A model generated the notes under the pieces. The model was not told where the DNA came from and searched no databases. It worked only from the letters and a program-made list of their open reading frames with translations. Below, in pieces: positions 59,197 through 64,000 of a stretch of DNA of 64,000 nucleotides; position 1 is the first letter of the stretch; every line of letters begins with the position of its first letter. The position numbers and the translations under genes were made by a program. Source of the DNA: Prolixibacteraceae bacterium (GTDB taxonomy: Bacteria > Bacteroidota > Bacteroidia > Bacteroidales > Prolixibacteraceae); contig JAIBEY010000069.1 in the NCBI GenBank assembly GCA_019459525.1, positions 1 to 64,000 of the forward strand. The letters are read 5' to 3'.

Positions 59197-60393
59197 ATGA
59201 CAGATTCTACTCAAATAGTTGCGGGTCATACCGAATTGGTTCCCGATAAAAAACGTATCAGGCTGGCCGTGGCATTGGTTTATTTCAGCATGGGGCTTTG
59301 TTTTGCTTCGTGGGCCAGTCGTATTCCGGATATCAAAACGGCGCTGCACCTTAACGATGCCATGTTTGGTAGTATTTTGTTCGCTTTGCCTGTTGGGCAA
59401 TTCCTGATGATGCCTTTCTCCGGAAAGTTAGTCACCCGCTTCGGAAGCCGAAAAATAATGCTTTTTGCACTTCCGGTTTACACTATCTTTTTGAGTAATG
59501 TGGGTTTGGTTCGTGAGGGTTGGCAACTGGCTATTGCTTTGTTCTTGTTTGGTTTAGCCGGTAATCTTTGCAATATCTCAATTAATACCCAGGGAGTAGC
59601 CGCCGAACGCTTATACGGACGACCCATTATGGCCTCATTTCATGGCAGTTGGAGCCTTGCTGGGTTTACCGGCGCGTTAATTGGCTTGCTAATGATCAAC
59701 CTGAAAGTGTCGCCTTACTGGCATTTTGTTACCGTAATCCTGATCGTCTGGACGATTGTCTGGACCAATCAGGCGCATTTAATCGGGGGTAAATCGGGGG
59801 CAAATCCAAATGAACCCAAACGTAAATTCTTCGGAAAACCTGATCCGGTATTGCTTCAACTCGGAATTATTGGATTTTGCAGTATGGCCAGCGAAGGAGC
59901 CATGTTCGACTGGAGCGGAGTTTATTTTAAAGATGTGGTAAAAGCCCCTGATTCGTTGGTAATCCTGGGTTATACGTCGTTCATGATCATGATGTCAACC
60001 GGTCGTTTTGTTGCCGATTATTTTATTTCTAAGATAGGGAGGAAACTGCTGTTGCAAATTTGCGGAGTGATGATTTCCACGGGGCTGTTTACCTCGGTTA
60101 TTTTCCCTTACCTGATTCCTTCAACCCTTGCTTTTATGTTGGTTGGACTGGGTGTTTCGAGCATTGTTCCTACGGTTTACAGTGCAGCCGGGCGCCACAG
60201 TAAAGTTCCGCCGGGAATAGCACTGGCAACGGTATCAAGCGTTAGTTTCCTTGGATTCCTAATGGGGCCGCCCTTAATCGGATACATTTCTGAAGCTTTT
60301 GGCTTACGTTACTCTTTTGCTGTAATTGGTATCTTCGGAATCGGTATCACCTTACTGGTGTCGAAAATAAGAGCTTTAAACGATGTGGGTTAA
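59197..60393 (+). CDS. MFS transporter
   Basis: A 398-aa membrane protein with 12 predicted helices and MFS loop motifs GKLVTRFGSRK after helix 2 and VADYFISKIGRKL after helix 8. It resembles the YbjJ-like group of unknown substrate (for example WASRIPDIKTALHLNDAMFG and NISINTQGVAAE). The stop codon at 60391-60393 is immediately followed by the stop of the opposing kinase gene (60394), so the two genes converge with no gap. Confidence 0.88.
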   Translation: MTDSTQIVAGHTELVPDKKRIRLAVALVYFSMGLCFASWASRIPDIKTALHLNDAMFGSILFALPVGQFLMMPFSGKLVTRFGSRKIMLFALPVYTIFLSNVGLVREGWQLAIALFLFGLAGNLCNISINTQGVAAERLYGRPIMASFHGSWSLAGFTGALIGLLMINLKVSPYWHFVTVILIVWTIVWTNQAHLIGGKSGANPNEPKRKFFGKPDPVLLQLGIIGFCSMASEGAMFDWSGVYFKDVVKAPDSLVILGYTSFMIMMSTGRFVADYFISKIGRKLLLQICGVMISTGLFTSVIFPYLIPSTLAFMLVGLGVSSIVPTVYSAAGRHSKVPPGIALATVSSVSFLGFLMGPPLIGYISEAFGLRYSFAVIGIFGIGITLLVSKIRALNDVG

Positions 60394-62277
60394 TTAATCA
60401 ATGGGCAGCGAGAAATAAAAGGTAGAACCTTTTCCTTTCTCTGACTCTAACCACATTTCTCCGCCAAGCAAATCGACCAGGCCTTTAGCTATTGAAAGCC
60501 CGATTCCACTGCCTTCGTATTTGCGTGTATCGGTAATTTCTTCTTGCCTGAAGTTGTCGAATATCTGATTTTTATATTCTTCAGAAATGCCAATACCAGA
60601 GTCTTTTACGAAAAAATGGAATTCGTTCTTTTTCTTCTCAAAGCCAATAGATATCTGTCCGTAGGATGTAAACTTGACCGCATTATTTATTAATTGATAC
60701 CATATTTTTTCAAATAATTCGCCATCAGTATTAAGTGTATAACCGGAGGCCGATGTTGGCTTTTGCAGCGATAAAACAAGGTGTTTTTCATCGCATAATG
60801 ATCTGAATTTATTAAAAACCTGATTGATATGGTCTTCAATCCGAATTTCTTTTCTTTTCGCCTTTTGATTTCCAGATACAATTAGCGAAATATCCATGAA
60901 ATTATTTACCGTATGCAGAAGGCGTTCGCTGCTGTTATTGAGCATCTTAAAATAAACCTGCTTTTCTTCTACCGGAAATTCGGGGTCGGTTATGATTTGT
61001 CCAAAACCTAAAATTCCGTTTAGGGGGGTACGAATTTCATGCGAGACATTATTCAAAAAGGCTGTTTTGAGTTTGTCACTGGCTTCAGCTTTCTCCTTGG
61101 CTCTTATTAATTCCTGTTCTGCCTTTTTTTTGTCGGTGATGTCGAGATTAACTCCATGTAAATGAGTTAGTCTGTTGTTTTTGAAAACAGGTGTGATGTT
61201 GTTTTGAATCCAGATTACCTCACGATCTGGCATGAGGTATCGAAAATCATAGCTCACCGGTATTTTTTCGTGTATCAATTTCCTGTTGTAATCATCTATA
61301 ACATGCTTATCTTCAGGATGCACGAGGTTAATAAAATCGTTGTAGGTAGGCTCTTTTTCAAATGGTTCAAACCCTAACATTTTATACATGTTTTTTGACC
61401 ATTTATAGGTATTGGTTTCTGCATTAAATTCCCAGCTTCCCATTTTTGCCAGTTCTTGGGCATAATTCAGATCTTCTGCATTTTTCCTGATGATTTCTTC
61501 GGAACGTTTTCGTTCCGTGATGTCGCGTATGGAACCGTCAATATGGTCGGGCTGGCCGTCGGAATTAGTAATAAGCCGTGCATTAACTGAAGTGTATTTT
61601 ATTGCGCCACTTTTGGTTTTTAGCCTGATTTCATAATCTCTGATTTCCCCTTTTTTATAAATTTCCCGGAGTAATGCTGCTCTTTCGCTGGCATCGGAGT
61701 AAAACTCATAGATTGAATGACCCAAAAGCTCATCGCGGTGAAATTCTGAGAAATAATTGATGGACGGGCTGATTTCAAGAATAATTCCATTCAGGTCGGT
61801 TTGGTAAAATACATCCTGAACATTCTCGAATATAGTACGGTATTTTTCTTCGCTCTTGAAGAGAGAAAGTTCAACTTGTTTTCTTTCTCTTTTCTCTTTT
61901 GCTTCATCGAGTGCACGCTGCAGGGCAAAAGGAAGCCTTTCCATCCGGTCTTTTAATACATAATCAACAGCTCCTGTTTTCAGGAGTTCTATGGCCATAA
62001 TTTCACCAATTGAACCTGAAATGCAGATAAAAGGTGTATCCGGACAATGTATCCGGCATAACTTAAGCGCTTCGAATCCATCAAATTGGGGCAGGTTATA
62101 GTCAGCCAGAATAATGTCGTAGGTATGGTTACAGATTCGTTCTAAAAAGTCGCTCTCAGTTTCCACCCTGGATATATTTAAATGGTATCCGGCAGCACTA
62201 AGTTGTTGATTCATAATTTCGAAGTCCAGCAGGGAGTCTTCGAGCGAAAGCACATTTAATAAGTCAGGTTCCTTCAT
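60394..62277 (-). CDS. sensor kinase: REC-PAS-PAS-HisKA-HATPase
   Basis: A 627-aa soluble protein. REC domain about 1-120 with D59 in DIILADYNLPQFDG; PAS domain about 136-257 (EKYRTIFENVQDVFYQTDLNG, then DGSIRDITERKRSEE); second PAS about 270-390 (LAKMGSWEFNAETNTYKWS; GVNLDITDKKKAEQE); HisKA with His near 410 in NNVSHEIRTPLNGILGFGQII; HATPase with LINNAVKFT and GSGIGLSIAKGLV. The kinase part closely resembles that of 57682-58905, so one is probably a duplicate of the other. It is 12 bp downstream of the single receiver gene. Confidence 0.9.
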   Translation of the reverse strand: MKEPDLLNVLSLEDSLLDFEIMNQQLSAAGYHLNISRVETESDFLERICNHTYDIILADYNLPQFDGFEALKLCRIHCPDTPFICISGSIGEIMAIELLKTGAVDYVLKDRMERLPFALQRALDEAKEKRERKQVELSLFKSEEKYRTIFENVQDVFYQTDLNGIILEISPSINYFSEFHRDELLGHSIYEFYSDASERAALLREIYKKGEIRDYEIRLKTKSGAIKYTSVNARLITNSDGQPDHIDGSIRDITERKRSEEIIRKNAEDLNYAQELAKMGSWEFNAETNTYKWSKNMYKMLGFEPFEKEPTYNDFINLVHPEDKHVIDDYNRKLIHEKIPVSYDFRYLMPDREVIWIQNNITPVFKNNRLTHLHGVNLDITDKKKAEQELIRAKEKAEASDKLKTAFLNNVSHEIRTPLNGILGFGQIITDPEFPVEEKQVYFKMLNNSSERLLHTVNNFMDISLIVSGNQKAKRKEIRIEDHINQVFNKFRSLCDEKHLVLSLQKPTSASGYTLNTDGELFEKIWYQLINNAVKFTSYGQISIGFEKKKNEFHFFVKDSGIGISEEYKNQIFDNFRQEEITDTRKYEGSGIGLSIAKGLVDLLGGEMWLESEKGKGSTFYFSLPID

Positions 62278-62289
62278 TTTCTTGAAATT

Positions 62290-62733
62290 CTATCCTGCAT
62301 CAAGAGGAAGTTCATTGATCATAGCCCAAAACACGCCAAGTTTTTTTACCGAATCATAAAAATCCTTGAAATTAACAGGTTTTACCACATAAGCATTAAC
62401 GCCCAAATCATAGCACTTTTTTAAATCGGGCTCTTCTCGTGAAGAAGTCAGGATTACCACAGGAACCATTTTAAGTTCGGTGCTGCTTTTGATGGCCTCA
62501 AGAACTTCAATACCATCCATTCGGGGCATTTTAATATCCAGAAGTATAACCGCGGGGTTTTCTTTTTCCCTGTCTTTATATTTTCCTTTGTATTGTAAAT
62601 ATTCCATGGCTTCAACACCATCATTCATTACTATAACTCTGTTTGCCAGATTTTGTTCGTCCAAAGCTTCAAGAGTTAATTCAATATCATTTGGATTGTC
62701 TTCTACTAAAAGTATTTTTTTTAATCTGATCAT
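62290..62733 (-). CDS. stand-alone receiver protein (Rcp1/CheY-like)
   Basis: A 147-aa single receiver domain: EDNPNDIELTLEALDE near 11, D66 in VILLDIKMPRMDG, T near 97 (ILTSSREEPD), K near 118 in AYVVKPVNF. The NPNDIELT opening is typical of Rcp1-type receivers paired with phytochrome-like kinases. Its ATG overlaps the stop of the upstream kinase gene by four bases, and the next kinase follows 12 bp later, so it probably relays phosphate between the two. Confidence 0.92.
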   Translation of the reverse strand: MIRLKKILLVEDNPNDIELTLEALDEQNLANRVIVMNDGVEAMEYLQYKGKYKDREKENPAVILLDIKMPRMDGIEVLEAIKSSTELKMVPVVILTSSREEPDLKKCYDLGVNAYVVKPVNFKDFYDSVKKLGVFWAMINELPLDAG

Positions 62734-64000
62734 TTTATTTCCTCCTTATATTTGGGTAATGTAAAGTAAAAAGTAGCACCCATCCCGGGTTGCGATTCGG
62801 CCCAGGTTTTTCCACCATGTTTTAGGATGATGCGGCGGACATTGGCAAGCCCGATACCGGTTCCATCGAATTCCTGCTTGGAATGAAGCCGCTGAAATAC
62901 TCCAAATAACTTATGGACATAACGCATGTCGAAACCTGCCCCATTATCGTTGATAAAAAATATAAATTCGTTTTTTTCTTCCCGGTACCCGATCGCTATA
63001 GAAGCCGGATTTTTTTGTTTTGTGAATTTTATAGCATTGTTTACCAGGTTGTACCAGACCAATCGCAGCAGGGCGTGATCGCCGTTTAGGGTTGGCAATG
63101 CAGCAATATTCCATTCAATATTACGGCCATTAATGTCGTTTTCCGCCAGTTTTAAAACTTCCTGAAGCACCACATTCATATCCAGATTTGTTTGCTGCAT
63201 TTCCTGCCTTCCGGTTCTGGAGAACTGGAGTAAATCGTCAATCAGCGCTCCCATCTGGCGCGATGAATCCACAATAACATTCAGGTAGTGTTGAGCTTTT
63301 TCTGGTAATGCATCACTGTAATTTCCGGTTAGCAAATCAACAAAGCCATTGATGTGCCGCAACGGGGCGCGTAAATCGTGAGATACCGAATACGAGAATG
63401 CTTCCAGTTCCTGATTAGCTTCCTGCAATTGAGAGGTTCGTTCTTCAACACGCTGTTCCAGTGTTTCGTTCAGTTGCCTGATTTCTTCTTCAGCTTTTTT
63501 TCGGTCGGTAATATCAATTAAGGTATTCAGTAAATTGTTCTTAATAATTATACCGGAAATAATAACGATACGCACTGTTCCGTCATTACAGGTAACGCGG
63601 TATTCTCCGGAGTGAATGTCGGTTCCAGTTTTTTTTGCTTCCGTCACGGCCGACTCCCAGTTTTGAATTACCCATTGCCTGTATTGTGCATCGGGATAAG
63701 CTTTTACCCACCACTCTTTGATTGTTGGCACTTCGGCTGCGGTGTAGCCAAAAACCTGAACAAATCGGGTATTCCTGAAATTGATCTCTCCTTCTTCGTT
63801 GATATAGGTAACCGGCAATGGAATACTTTCCATGAGTTCCCTGAACTTTTTTTCACTTTCGCGAAGCGCTTCTTCAGCCTGCTTACGTTCTGTAATATCT
63901 TTGGTGGTACTTACGATATGCGAAACGCGATTCAATTCGATGATTGCGGCAGATATCAACGTGTCTTTTAAACGGCCTTCCTTCGTGCAGAGTTTTGCTT
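62730..64000 (-). CDS. PAS-containing sensor histidine kinase, C-terminal part (cut by window edge)
   Basis: The frame is open to the window end at 64000, so the N-terminus is missing; a TTG at 63959 is not the real start because the preceding codons (ending KEGRLKDT) are the tail of another PAS domain. What is visible: the C-terminal end of one PAS (STTKDITERKQAEEALRESE), a complete PAS (FRELMESIPLPVTYINEEGE to LIDITDRKKAEEE), a coiled coil, HisKA with His in SYSVSHDLRAPLRHINGFVDL and HATPase (LVNNAIKFTKQKN; DNGAGFDM; GTGIGLANVRRIILKHGG). It resembles kinases paired with Rcp1-like receivers. The receiver gene overlaps its 3' end by four bases. Confidence 0.9.
   Translation of the reverse strand, partial: AKLCTKEGRLKDTLISAAIIELNRVSHIVSTTKDITERKQAEEALRESEKKFRELMESIPLPVTYINEEGEINFRNTRFVQVFGYTAAEVPTIKEWWVKAYPDAQYRQWVIQNWESAVTEAKKTGTDIHSGEYRVTCNDGTVRIVIISGIIIKNNLLNTLIDITDRKKAEEEIRQLNETLEQRVEERTSQLQEANQELEAFSYSVSHDLRAPLRHINGFVDLLTGNYSDALPEKAQHYLNVIVDSSRQMGALIDDLLQFSRTGRQEMQQTNLDMNVVLQEVLKLAENDINGRNIEWNIAALPTLNGDHALLRLVWYNLVNNAIKFTKQKNPASIAIGYREEKNEFIFFINDNGAGFDMRYVHKLFGVFQRLHSKQEFDGTGIGLANVRRIILKHGGKTWAESQPGMGATFYFTLPKYKEEIK

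Overview
The window reads as chromosome of a Bacteroidota bacterium, probably class Bacteroidia and possibly a Marinilabiliales relative (inference from content, no phylogeny computed). Reasons: a type IX secretion gene (porQ) and a T9SS-type sorting domain, SusC/BlaR1-style carboxypeptidase-like and plug-like repeats, Bacteroidota-specific families (DUF5686, DUF1599, BT_3928-like, DUF2027-Smr), and many promoters of the Bacteroidota form TAnnTTTG about 20-60 nt before starts. Genes are densely packed on both strands. No tRNA or rRNA gene was recognised; the one structural RNA is rnpB.

Layout. 1-328: 5' part of a MASE1 sensor gene cut by the window edge. 500-12534 (minus): an almost complete C5 heme pathway in the transcription order hemA-hemC-hemD-hemB-hemL-[secreted His/Asn/Arg-rich protein]-hemE-hemN-hemG-hemF; the missing last step, hemH, lies alone at 35845-36861. 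12658-17539: small membrane protein, DUF47-Pit phosphate transport pair, queA, Smr-domain protein. 17705-18127: RNase P RNA, carrying an interspersed repeat near its 3' end. 18177-22156: accessory islet with an MqsA/Panacea-type antitoxin gene broken by an amber codon, an array of small palindromes and a KAP-family membrane NTPase of mixed base composition. 22317-25618: BlaI repressor plus BlaR1-like M56 sensor operon with a clear promoter and operator dyads. 25704-29439: UPF0316 membrane protein, prfC, exported class I amidotransferase-like protein. 29654-32324: GH16-fold protein lacking the usual catalytic acids, PAS protein, HepT-MntA toxin/antitoxin-like pair. 32325-33031: gene-free stretch with a degenerate 42-nt tandem array and a MITE-like element. 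33038-46745: outer-membrane and housekeeping genes (DUF5686, hemH, ppnP, patatin-barrel, YitT, porQ, BT_3928-like, DUF1599, folP, cdaA, nitronate monooxygenase). 46837-52493: two M16 peptidases, an A+T-rich sugE-GNAT pair, U32 peptidase. 52812-57326: lipoprotein, then a trkH-kdpD-like-kdpE-like potassium operon. 57682-64000: signalling block of three sensor kinases, one stand-alone receiver and an MFS transporter; the last kinase runs off the window.

The genes suggest a facultatively aerobic or microaerophilic respirer: both oxygen-dependent (HemF, HemY-type HemG) and oxygen-independent (HemN) enzymes are present. The most unusual signals are non-coding: arrays of short palindromes with different stems but shared loops, a repeat family with one copy inside rnpB, a 42-nt decayed tandem array, and related word-like repeats in many gene gaps. 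The most unusual proteins are an M56 sensor ending in a T9SS-like sorting domain, a cytosolic GH16-fold probable pseudoenzyme with a helical repeat N-terminus, and the KAP NTPase.
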